Positions 1 through 6,167 are shown, counted from the first letter of the stretch. The stretch is 6,398 bases of DNA from Trueperaceae bacterium (GCA_007122815.1 SKSV01000306.1:1-6398), one strand, 5' to 3'. Notes: generated by a model from the letters alone, not told the origin. Translations and numbers: made by a program.

Positions 1-454
1 GCAGGGGAGCGAGCGAGCTCCCGTGGCCGCCGACGCGGCGGCCGTCACGCCCCCACACCCGCCCGTCGGCGGCCTCGAGGCGGCGGCTCTCAGCGCACCA
101 CACCACCTCGGTCTCCGGGGACGCGAACGCACGGAGACTGCCGCCGGCCCGGACGACGACGGCGGTGTGGCCGTCAGCGCGCACCTCCGCGGCGCCGCGT
201 GGATCGACCTCGTCGAGCGCGCCGGCGCCGACGAACGGCTCGCCCGGCGGGGACGATTGCACCAGGAGGAACGCGATGCCGACCGCGAGCAGCGCGAGGC
301 CGGCGATGACGCTCGCGACGACCCACTGAAGCCCGAGCGGCCCGCGCAGGATGATCTTGCGGGCACGGGCGGCGGCGCGCGGGGGCAGGTACCCGCGAGG
401 GCCGAAGTCTGGGTCGGTGGGCGCGGGCCCGTTCCTGGGTTCGTGCTCGGGCAT
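1..454 (-). CDS. Membrane-anchored Rieske-like domain protein with degenerate cluster motif, C-terminus beyond window
   Basis: An open frame reads leftward from ATG at 454-452 and leaves the window without a stop; 151 codons are visible and nearly all end in G or C. The N-terminus (residues 1-40) is proline- and arginine-rich and hydrophilic, followed by one membrane helix at about 43-66, which suggests an N-in anchor with the rest outside the cytoplasm. Residues 73-151 follow the beta pattern of a Rieske [2Fe-2S] domain: [10 protein letters not shown], then [16 protein letters not shown], then a DGRRVGGHG segment where Rieske proteins have their GGPAPRPL-type stretch. Only one cysteine (C120, in VVWCAES) is visible and the usual Cys-X-His boxes are absent, so cluster binding looks lost. 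An in-frame stop at 466-464 limits the start to this ATG or TTG at 463; the G-run ahead of the ATG is too close to be a good ribosome site. Function unknown. The gene diverges from the cobalamin-domain gene. The Rieske assignment is from pattern memory and is moderate. Confidence 0.62.
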   Translation of the reverse strand, partial: MPEHEPRNGPAPTDPDFGPRGYLPPRAAARARKIILRGPLGLQWVVASVIAGLALLAVGIAFLLVQSSPPGEPFVGAGALDEVDPRGAAEVRADGHTAVVVRAGGSLRAFASPETEVVWCAESRRLEAADGRVWGRDGRRVGGHGSSLAPL

Positions 455-630
455 CGCCCCCAATCATGGCGCGCTCGGGCTCGGATGGCCCGCGACGCGC
501 GGGCAGGTTATGCTCCCGCACCGAACCGGGCGCGGGCGCGCCCGGCGTGGGCTTCCTCGGGGAGCCCGGCAGGGCGGCGGCCTGGCGCGGAGGCGCCAGG
601 GTTGCGGTCCGGCGGCGGAAGGATGCTGGA
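455..630. other. Divergent intergenic spacer with three GC-rich hairpins
   Basis: This gap separates the leftward Rieske-like gene from the rightward cobalamin-domain gene, so it should hold promoters for both. Three consecutive perfect stems are visible: CCGGGCGC/GCGCCCGG (526-533 with 538-545), GGGCT/AGCCC (549-553 with 563-567) and CCTGGCGC/GCGCCAGG (581-588 with 593-600). The last ends 16 bases before the ribosome site of the next gene. A possible -10 element, TATGCT, lies at 509-514, but no convincing -35 precedes it. I see no cobalamin-riboswitch B12 box. Short inverted repeats are common at this G+C, so a regulatory role is only possible. Confidence 0.4.
617..623 (+). promoter_or_regulatory. 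Ribosome binding site that fixes a GTG start
   Basis: GGAAGGA sits seven bases before GTG at 631. The same frame is open further upstream to an ATG at 466, but that 55-codon extension is low-complexity Arg/Gly/Ala sequence with no family resemblance. Cobalamin-binding domains of this type begin only a few residues before the [12 protein letters not shown] motif, so GTG 631 is the preferred start. Confidence 0.7.
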
Positions 631-1137
631 GTGGCCGTTCGGGTGCTGATCTCGAAGCCCGGGCTCGACGGGCATGACCGCGGCGCGAAGGTCGTCGCTC
701 GTGCCCTGCGCGACGCCGGGTTCGAGGTCATCTACTCCGGCTTGCACCAGACGCCCGAGCAGATCGTCGAGGCGGCGCTGCAGGAGGACGTCCAGGTTGT
801 CGGGCTGTCCATCCACTCGGGGGCGCACATGACGCTGTTCCCCCGCGTGGTGGAGTTGCTGCGCGACCGCGGCGCCGACGACGTCGTCGTCTTCGGCGGG
901 GGGATCATCCCGTCCGAGGACATCGCCGACGTCAAGTTCCTCCTCTTCGACGCCGTCGGTGACCTCGTCTTCACCGGCGACGCAGAGCTCGTCGCCGAGG
1001 GACTGTACGAGATCACCCTCGGTGCCGACGTCACCGGTGCGCTCGAGGTCGGCTCCAACCGCCTCCAGGTCGCGGTGGCTCCGATCGTGGTCAGCGTGCC
1101 CGCGTTCGACTCGCTGGAGTTCGTGACCATCCGCTGA
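631..1137 (+). CDS. Truncated methylmalonyl-CoA-mutase-type cobalamin-binding domain fused to a foreign beta-rich tail
   Basis: The 168-residue product begins with a B12-binding Rossmann-like domain of the mutase small-subunit type, which normally carries adenosylcobalamin for methylmalonyl-CoA/isobutyryl-CoA-type mutases in the cytoplasm. Visible motifs are [14 protein letters not shown] (5-18), containing the DxHxxG signature with D13, the cobalt-ligand H15 and G18; [13 protein letters not shown] (58-70); and [14 protein letters not shown] (86-99). After K102 the expected last strand and helix (a GVxxIFxPGT-like segment followed by an EIV helix) are missing. Residues 103-168 instead form a beta-rich stretch ending in [15 protein letters not shown], which does not belong to this family. 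Family members usually end at about 130-140 residues, so this protein is both truncated and extended. No large mutase subunit lies in the window. The domain identification is firm; whether the fused protein is real or an artefact is unresolved, and folding and B12 binding are doubtful without the last strand and helix. Confidence 0.8.
   Translation: MAVRVLISKPGLDGHDRGAKVVARALRDAGFEVIYSGLHQTPEQIVEAALQEDVQVVGLSIHSGAHMTLFPRVVELLRDRGADDVVVFGGGIIPSEDIADVKFLLFDAVGDLVFTGDAELVAEGLYEITLGADVTGALEVGSNRLQVAVAPIVVSVPAFDSLEFVTIR
937..1137 (+). pseudogene. Probable C-terminal remnant of an ABC solute-binding protein, fused in frame
   Basis: This part of the fused gene encodes 66 residues starting [19 protein letters not shown] and ending SLEFVTIR. 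Alternating hydrophobic and polar residues, the GLYEITL strand, an [13 protein letters not shown] turn-strand and a terminal strand suggest an Ig-like or beta-sandwich end of a secreted protein. It ends directly upstream of a DppBCDF-type operon, where the gene for the extracellular binding protein usually lies, and no other such gene is present. I therefore infer that this is the 3' end of that gene with the rest lost. The resemblance to tails of binding proteins is from memory. It could alternatively be a tail from some other exported protein. Confidence 0.42.
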
Positions 1138-1175
1138 GGCTGAGCGTGCGCCCGTGAGGCGCTGCGATCAGTCGA

Positions 1176-1237
1176 CGACAACGCTCTCGCGTGGCGCGCC
1201 GGACACCTACCGGCGCGCCACGACATGTATGTTGTCG
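1176..1237 (+). terminator. Strong nested hairpin after the fused gene, terminator-like or mRNA-stabilising
   Basis: A perfect 12-bp stem, GTGGCGCGCCGG (1191-1202) with CCGGCGCGCCAC (1210-1221), closes a seven-base loop. It starts 53 bases after the stop at 1137. A second pair, CGACAAC (1176-1182) with GTTGTCG (1231-1237), encloses it. The last arm can instead pair its TGTCG (1233-1237) with CGACA at 1221-1225, giving a mutually exclusive fold. There is no T-tract, so it is not a classic intrinsic terminator. Stems at this place are known in binding-protein operons, where they let the binding-protein mRNA outlast that of the permeases; that role here is inferred. Confidence 0.5.
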
Positions 1238-1470
1238 GGGCGGCCGCGCCCTCGGGGCTCCACAGAGGTTAAACTGAAGCGTCTTGGAACGTATCCCGCG
1301 GGCTAGCCACCAGCGTTCCCCTGCATCGGGGAGTGTCGTCGCTGGTGCGGCCCCTGGTACGGGATTGGAGTGCGATGGTGGGACCTCGATGCTGCGAGCC
1401 TTCACTCGCGCGGAGCGAGCCGTGAAGCGCCCCCTCTTCTCGGTTCTAGGCGCGCCCTCCGACGAGCGCG
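1238..1470 (+). other. Structured untranslated leader before the permease operon
   Basis: No credible gene is seen in these 233 bases. A palindrome CCCGCGGG lies at 1295-1302. A bulged stem-loop follows: CACCAGCG (1308-1315) pairs with CGCTGGTG (1340-1347) and encloses TCCCC/GGGGA (1317-1321 with 1328-1332) around a TGCATC loop. A third structure pairs CTTCAC (1400-1405) with GTGAAG (1422-1427) and, inside it, TCGC with GCGA (1406-1409 with 1415-1418), leaving a three-base bulge; GCGAGCC occurs twice around it (1394-1400, 1415-1421). No convincing -35/-10 pair was found; TAAACT at 1270-1275 is an isolated candidate. It may be a 5' leader or simply the folded spacer between a binding-protein gene and its permeases. 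Confidence 0.4.
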
Positions 1471-2619
1471 ATGGCTGACGCCTCCATCGCCAGGGCGAGC
1501 GACCAGGTCGCATCGGAAGGGCGACGGGATCGGTCGTCCGGGCAGGGTTCGTTCGCCCGCGTCGCGGGCTACACGATCAGCCGGGCGATCGCCCTCTTCA
1601 TCACGATCGTCATCGGCGTGTACGCCACCATCCTCATCGCCAACATGGGTGGTTACGTGGACGAGATCCGCTCCGCCCAGATCGAGGAGTCGGTGGCGAT
1701 CGGCGTCTCGCAGAACCCGGAGTACCGCAGCCTGACTTCGGCTCAGCGCCAGGAACTCGTCGCCGGTATCGTCGAGGTCGAACGCCGGCGCCTCGGCCTC
1801 GACCGCCCCTTCATGGTGCGGAGCTTCACGTACCTCACGAACGCGCTGACGCTCGACCTGGGGCGCTCCGAGTACATCTCCAGCGACCGGGGGTCGCGCC
1901 AGGTCCGGCAGGTGATCCTGGAGCGCCTTGCGCCGACCTTGATCCTCTTCGCCAGCGCCAACCTCATACTCTTCTTCGTCGCGATCTTCGTCGGGCTCTT
2001 CCTGTCAAGGCGCTACGGAAGCTGGCTCGACCGCTTCGTCATCGCGCTGGCGCCGACGTCTGCGGCTCCCTCGTGGTTCTTCGGCATCTTCCTGATCCTC
2101 ATCTTCGCAGCCTTGCTCGGGGTGCTCCCGTTCGGCGGCATGGTGGCCACACCGCCTCCGCCCGATCGCCTGGACTACGCGCTGAGCGTGCTCAGGCACC
2201 TCATCCTGCCCGTGAGCGCCATCATCATCGGCGCCGTCTTCATCACCATCTACAGCTGGCGCACGTTCTTCCTCATCTACTCGAGCGAGGACTACGTCGA
2301 GATGGCCAAGGCGAAGGGCCTCCCGTCCAACACCATCGAGCGGCGCTACGTGCTGCGCCCGACCTTGCCGACGATCATCACGAGCTTCGCCCTGCTGGTG
2401 ATCCAGCTGTGGACGGGGGGCATCGTGCTCGAGACGGTGTTCAACTGGCCTGGACTCGGGCGCCTGCTGTTCCAGGCGATCAACCTCTTCGACACCCCGA
2501 TAATCGTGGCCTCGGTCGTGATCTTCGCTTACCTGTTGGCGGTGACCGTGTTCCTGCTCGACATCGTCTACGCCTTGGTCGACCCGCGCGTCAAGGTCGA
2601 TTCGGGTGGTGCCGTATGA
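1471..2619 (+). CDS. ABC transporter permease, DppB/OppB family
   Basis: This 382-residue inner-membrane protein is the first permease subunit of a peptide/nickel/oligosaccharide-type importer. Membrane segments are apparent at about 36-58, 153-177, 188-218, 243-265, 302-325 and 343-369. The EAA loop that docks on the ATPases is at about 274-301 (EDYVEMAKAKGLPSNTIERR, then YVLRPTLP). Conserved family features include the RRRLGLDRPF segment (105-114) before the RSFTYLTNALTLDLGRS stretch and the terminal YALVDPRVK (367-375). The extracytoplasmic loop after helix 1 (59-150) is longer than in E. coli-type DppB, which explains the greater length than the usual 310-340 residues. The ATG is the first possible start after an in-frame TAG at 1447-1449; no strong ribosome site precedes it. 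Its last bases overlap the next start (ATGA), indicating translational coupling. Family assignment is secure; substrate is unknown. Confidence 0.95.
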   Translation: MADASIARASDQVASEGRRDRSSGQGSFARVAGYTISRAIALFITIVIGVYATILIANMGGYVDEIRSAQIEESVAIGVSQNPEYRSLTSAQRQELVAGIVEVERRRLGLDRPFMVRSFTYLTNALTLDLGRSEYISSDRGSRQVRQVILERLAPTLILFASANLILFFVAIFVGLFLSRRYGSWLDRFVIALAPTSAAPSWFFGIFLILIFAALLGVLPFGGMVATPPPPDRLDYALSVLRHLILPVSAIIIGAVFITIYSWRTFFLIYSSEDYVEMAKAKGLPSNTIERRYVLRPTLPTIITSFALLVIQLWTGGIVLETVFNWPGLGRLLFQAINLFDTPIIVASVVIFAYLLAVTVFLLDIVYALVDPRVKVDSGGAV

Positions 2620-3956
2620 AGGCGCTCCTGCGCAACCTGAAGGCCCTCACGCAGTTCCCGTCCGCAATCGTCGGGCTGGGCGTGGTGTTCGCCATGGTGG
2701 TCTTCGCCGCTTACGCCATGATCACCATCCCGTACTCGGAGGCGATACGCTTGTGGCGCGGCGGCGACCAGGTGTGGGGCGATACCCCGCGCAACGCGCG
2801 TCCCGCCTGGTTCAACCTGTTCCCTGGCAACAACCTCCCCACCACCATCAGGGTCGACTCCCGCCACGACCCGAACCTCAAGACCCGGCAGGAGGTCGGT
2901 GAGGAGCTCACCGCCGTCGACATACGCCTGCCCTTCGAGTTCAGGTACGACGGCTTCCCGAAGGAGCTGAACGTCACCTTCGCGGCGCAGTTCGAAGCGC
3001 GCCGGCCGAATGTTCAGATGACATGGGTCACGCCCGACGGACGCGAGATACGGCTAGGCGACCTGACCCTGCGCGCTACCGAAACGTTCCGAATCTCGCA
3101 GGAGTCGCGGCTGGAGCGGAGGCTCGGGGGTAGGCCGCCCGAAGTCGGCCTGTTCGCGAACCCGGACGACCCCAGCCGCGCTCTACATGGGACCTACGAG
3201 CTTCGCGCCGAGGGGCTGGTGTTCGAGGAGGGCGCCGACATCGAGGCCAAGCTAGTGGTGTTCGGACAGGTACACGGTCTGGCGGGCACCGACCATCGCC
3301 GGCGAGACCTGATGGTCGCGCTCCTCTGGGGCGCCCCGATCGCCCTCGCCTTCGGACTGCTGGCGGCCGTGGGCACCACCATAACGACCATGATCATCGC
3401 CGCGGTAGGGGTCTGGTTCGGAGGTATCGTGGATGCCGCCATCCAGCGCGTCACCGAGGTGAACCTGATCCTGCCGCTGCTTCCGATCCTGATCATGGTC
3501 GGCACCTTCTACTCGCGAAGTATCTGGGTGATCCTCGGAGTGATCATCGTGCTCGGGATCTTCAGCGCCAACATCAAGACCTACCGGGCGATCTTCCTCC
3601 AGGTCAAGCAGACGCCCTACATCGAGGCGGCGCGTGCTTACGGTGCCGGGCACGGCCGCATCGTGTTCAGGTACATGATCCCGCGCGTCGTACCGGTACT
3701 GGTGCCTTCTTTCGTGACTCTCATCCCCACGTACGTGTTCCTCGAGGCCACGCTGGCCGTGCTGGGTCTGGGTGACCCGATCCTGCCGACCTGGGGCAAG
3801 GTGATCAACGACGCGCTCACCCAGGGAGCACTGTTCAGGGGCCAGTACTACTGGGTGCTGGAGCCCGCGCTCCTGCTGATGGTCATCGGTTTCGGCTTCG
3901 CCCTGGTGGGCTTCGCCCTCGACCGGGTGTTCAACCCGCGCCTGAGGGACCTGTGA
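2616..3956 (+). CDS. ABC transporter permease, DppC/OppC family, with large extracytoplasmic insertion
   Basis: Second permease subunit, partner of the preceding DppB-like protein. The ATG overlaps the upstream stop as ATGA; the same frame extends far upstream but only as a shadow of the first permease. The 446-residue product exceeds the roughly 300 usual for DppC. Helix 1 spans about 16-38. Residues 40-218 form a hydrophilic, partly beta-patterned region that is predicted to lie outside the cytoplasm. The canonical DppC core then begins at VHGLAGTDHRRRDLMVALLWGA (219-240), equivalent to the usual LGTDxxGRDxxSRLLYG motif but altered to GTDHRRRD. Further helices lie at about 238-265, 282-298, 302-318, 358-386 and 413-436. 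The EAA loop is at 337-360 (EAARAYGAGHGRIVFRYMIP), and the end VFNPRLRDL is typical. The stop overlaps the next gene by GTGA. Family assignment is secure; the insertion is discussed as a finding. Confidence 0.95.
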   Translation: MKALLRNLKALTQFPSAIVGLGVVFAMVVFAAYAMITIPYSEAIRLWRGGDQVWGDTPRNARPAWFNLFPGNNLPTTIRVDSRHDPNLKTRQEVGEELTAVDIRLPFEFRYDGFPKELNVTFAAQFEARRPNVQMTWVTPDGREIRLGDLTLRATETFRISQESRLERRLGGRPPEVGLFANPDDPSRALHGTYELRAEGLVFEEGADIEAKLVVFGQVHGLAGTDHRRRDLMVALLWGAPIALAFGLLAAVGTTITTMIIAAVGVWFGGIVDAAIQRVTEVNLILPLLPILIMVGTFYSRSIWVILGVIIVLGIFSANIKTYRAIFLQVKQTPYIEAARAYGAGHGRIVFRYMIPRVVPVLVPSFVTLIPTYVFLEATLAVLGLGDPILPTWGKVINDALTQGALFRGQYYWVLEPALLLMVIGFGFALVGFALDRVFNPRLRDL

Positions 3957-4924
3957 GCGTAGCAACCGGTCAACGCCTGCTGGAGATCCGCGACCTTCGG
4001 CTCTACTACCGCTCGAGCAAAGGTGTGCTCCAAGCGGTCGACAGGGTCGACCTCGACCTGCCGCGCGACCGCTCCGTGGTCGTGGTCGGTGAATCGGGTT
4101 GCGGGAAGAGCTCGCTCTCGAAGGCGGTACTGCGGCTGCTGCCGCGGAACGTCGAGAGCTACGGCGGCGTCGTGCGACTCGACGACGTCGACGTGATGAA
4201 GCTCAGCGACGAGCGCTTCCGCAGGGAGGTGCGCTGGATCCGCATGGGCTTCGTGCCGCAAGCGGCGATGAACACGCTCAACCCCGTGATCCGCATCGGT
4301 GAGCAGATCTACGAGCCCTTGATCCTCCACCGTCGCGCACGCACGAAGTCCGAAGCCGACGACAAAGCGCGCGAGGCCTTCAAGATGGTCGGCTTGCCGG
4401 CAGACTTCCTCGACCGCTACCCGTTCGAGCTCTCCGGCGGCATGCGCCAACGCGTGGCGATCGCCATGTCCTTGGTCATGGAGCCCGACCTGATAATCCT
4501 CGACGAGCCGACCTCGGCGCTCGACGTGCTGACGCAGGCCAACGTCATGAACCTCCTCAAGCGCGTGAAGTCCGAGATCAAGACGAGCTTCATCCTCATC
4601 ACCCACGACATAGCCACCTCGAGCGAGATCGCCGACGACGCCGCGGTCATGTACGCCGGTGAGATGGTGGAGTGGAGCGACGCCGGGCGCTTCTACCTCG
4701 AGCCGCTGCACCCCTACTCGCAGATGCTCATGGCCAGCGTGCCCACGCTGTACGAAGACAAGGAGTTGGCGTTCATCCCGGGGCAACCCCCTAGCCTCGT
4801 CGACCCCCCGTACGGCTGCCGGTTCAAGGACCGCTGCCCGCAGCGCTTCGAGAAGTGCGACGAGCCTCCACCGATGTTCGACACGCCCGACGGCCGCAAG
4901 GTGAGGTGTTGGCTGCATGAGTGA
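3953..4924 (+). CDS. ABC transporter ATP-binding protein, DppD/OppD family
   Basis: Cytoplasmic ATPase of 323 residues that powers import with the following ATPase. Walker A GESGCGKS is at 46-53, the Q-loop glutamine at 103 (FVPQAAMNTLNP), the signature LSGGMRQR at 160-167, Walker B LIILDEP at 180-186 with catalytic E185, and the switch histidine at 218 (LITHD). All are intact, so both hydrolysis and dimer contacts look functional. The C-terminal oligopeptide-transporter region carries PGQPPSLVDPP and four cysteines, C289, C295, C302 and C319 (C-X5-C-X6-C-X16-C), the pattern associated with a [4Fe-4S] cluster in some DppD/OppD proteins. The GTG start overlaps the upstream stop as GTGA and is preceded by GAGGGA at 3944-3949. 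The 3' end overlaps the next ATPase by eight bases. Confidence 0.96.
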   Translation: MSVATGQRLLEIRDLRLYYRSSKGVLQAVDRVDLDLPRDRSVVVVGESGCGKSSLSKAVLRLLPRNVESYGGVVRLDDVDVMKLSDERFRREVRWIRMGFVPQAAMNTLNPVIRIGEQIYEPLILHRRARTKSEADDKAREAFKMVGLPADFLDRYPFELSGGMRQRVAIAMSLVMEPDLIILDEPTSALDVLTQANVMNLLKRVKSEIKTSFILITHDIATSSEIADDAAVMYAGEMVEWSDAGRFYLEPLHPYSQMLMASVPTLYEDKELAFIPGQPPSLVDPPYGCRFKDRCPQRFEKCDEPPPMFDTPDGRKVRCWLHE

Positions 4925-5927
4925 CCCGACCACCAACGGTGCCCTGCTCGACGTTCGTAACCTGCGTACACACTTCGAGCTGCGCCGCTTCGGGTTCTTG
5001 AGGGTCGGCTTCGTCAAGGCCGTCGACGGCATCAGCTTCTCGCTCGGGCAGGGCGAGGCGGTGGCCGTGGTGGGCGAGTCGGGGTGCGGCAAGAGCACGC
5101 TCGTCAAGACGCTTCTCGGGATCCACCCTCCCACCGATGGCGAGATCATCTTCAACGGTCGTGACATCAGCAAGTTCGACTCCGCCACCAAGAAGTGGTA
5201 CCGGTCCCAGATCGGCTACGTGCAGCAGGACCCCTACGGTGCACTGCCGCCCTTCATGCCGGCGCACCGTATCCTCGAGGAGCCGCTCATCATCAACGGC
5301 GTCTCCAGCAAGGTCGAGCGCCAGGAGCGCATCCGCACAGCCCTCACCGAGGTCAAGCTCACCCCGATCGACGACGTGCTCCCGAAGTTCCCGCACATGC
5401 TCTCGGGGGGGCAGCAGCAGCGCTTGGTGATCGCCCGCGCCATGATCCTCAACCCCAAGCTGATCCTGGCCGACGAACCGGTCTCCATGCTCGACGCCTC
5501 GGTGCGCGTGGAGATCCTGCAGATCCTCCGGAAGCTACAGGAGACCCACGATATCGGCGTGATCTACATCACCCACGACCTGTCGACGGTCCGCTACTTC
5601 TCGGAGCGCATCTTCGTGATGTACGGGGGCAAGCTCATCGAGCACGCCAACGTGCGCGACCTCGTCAACCATCCCAGCCATCCATACACCCAGGCCCTGC
5701 TGGAGGCGATCTCCGACCCAGACCCCGTCAACGCGGCCCAGATGCGCAAAGTGCCCGGCGGCGAGCCGCCTAGCCTGCTCACGCCACCCCCGGGTTGCCG
5801 CTACCACCCGCGCTGCCCGGAGTTCATGGAGGGCATCTGTGAGGTCGAGGACCCTCCCCACTACGAGGTGCGGCCCGATCATCACGCCGCCTGCTACCTC
5901 TACCGCGAGGTCGGGAGCGAGCGTTAG
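4917..5927 (+). CDS. ABC transporter ATP-binding protein, DppF/OppF family
   Basis: Second cytoplasmic ATPase, 336 residues, last core gene of the importer operon. Walker A GESGCGKS is at 53-60, the Q-loop at Q104 (YVQQDP), the signature LSGGQQQR at 162-169, Walker B LILADEP at 182-188 with E187, the D-loop SMLDASVR at 190-197, and H220 in YITHD. Residues 20-35 contain the short ELRRFGFLRVGFVKAV insertion typical of DppF-type subunits between the first strands. The C-terminal region has GGEPPSLLTPPPGC and cysteines C294, C300, C308 and C326 (C-X5-C-X7-C-X17-C), again a candidate iron-sulphur site. Its ATG lies inside the end of the previous gene (eight-base overlap), with GAGG at 4903-4906 as a likely ribosome site. 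The ADEPVSMLDAS form, as opposed to LDEPTSALD, is common in this half of the pair. Confidence 0.96.
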   Translation: MSDPTTNGALLDVRNLRTHFELRRFGFLRVGFVKAVDGISFSLGQGEAVAVVGESGCGKSTLVKTLLGIHPPTDGEIIFNGRDISKFDSATKKWYRSQIGYVQQDPYGALPPFMPAHRILEEPLIINGVSSKVERQERIRTALTEVKLTPIDDVLPKFPHMLSGGQQQRLVIARAMILNPKLILADEPVSMLDASVRVEILQILRKLQETHDIGVIYITHDLSTVRYFSERIFVMYGGKLIEHANVRDLVNHPSHPYTQALLEAISDPDPVNAAQMRKVPGGEPPSLLTPPPGCRYHPRCPEFMEGICEVEDPPHYEVRPDHHAACYLYREVGSER

Positions 5928-5975
5928 GATGCTGGTCAGGCGGTACGGAGGTCCGGCGAGTCGGAGGTTCTCAAG

Positions 5976-6167
5976 GTGATGCGGTCGACCAAGATGCTCT
6001 GGATCGGCGGAGGCATGCTGGTTGGGGGCTGGTTGCTGATCTTCGCGATCCTCATCGGGTACGTGCCCGCGACGTACTTCCTGAACTTCCTCGGCTACGG
6101 GGTGTCGTTCGCGGGACTCGTGGTCGGGCTCATCGGCATGTTGGATCACGTGCGGCCGAGACGCTGA
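5976..6167 (+). CDS. Small two-helix membrane protein of unknown function
   Basis: A 63-residue product with hydrophobic segments at about 7-29 (MLWIGGGMLVGGWLLIFAILIGY) and 37-56 (NFLGYGVSFAGLVVGLIGML), a short YVPATYF link and a basic end (HVRPRR), suggesting a hairpin in the inner membrane with positive termini inside. GGAGG at 5963-5967 is eight bases before GTG 5976 and eleven before ATG 5979; GTG is slightly favoured. It begins 48 bases after the ATPase stop on the same strand with no obvious terminator between, so it may be co-transcribed with the importer. I do not recognise the family. The good ribosome site, membrane pattern and fit to the downstream hairpin make it a likely real gene. 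Confidence 0.72.
   Translation: MMRSTKMLWIGGGMLVGGWLLIFAILIGYVPATYFLNFLGYGVSFAGLVVGLIGMLDHVRPRR

Noticed and set aside
466..630. Longer N-terminus for the cobalamin-domain gene from ATG 466
   Set aside because: The extra 55 residues are unconserved-looking Arg/Gly/Ala sequence, cover the hairpins, and GTG 631 has a well-spaced GGAAGGA site.
174..731. 185-codon frame on the - strand across the divergent spacer
   Set aside because: Arg/Pro/Ala-rich shadow; another - strand frame (454 to the left edge) has a membrane helix, domain-like sequence and G/C-ending codons.
1379..1385. TGGGACC resembling the T-box core
   Set aside because: The fuller T-box consensus, a Stem I with specifier loop and an amino-acid gene downstream are all absent, so the seven-base match is likely chance.
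1284..1513. Short open frames in the leader on both strands
   Set aside because: They overlap the hairpins and the permease start, lack ribosome sites and give no recognisable protein.
2073..2615. Upstream extension of the second permease reading frame
   Set aside because: It overlaps the firmly identified first permease in another frame and gives Arg/His/Pro-rich sequence; the ATGA overlap start at 2616 fits the family N-terminus.
3848..5191. 447-codon open frame on the - strand opposite the ATPase genes
   Set aside because: It lies antisense to two ATPases with every catalytic motif intact, is low-complexity His/Arg/Val/Glu-rich sequence and matches no family; it is a GC-driven shadow.
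5930..5980. 16-codon ATG frame between the last ATPase and the small membrane gene
   Set aside because: No ribosome site or pattern supports translation; it merely crosses the GGAGG site of the next gene.
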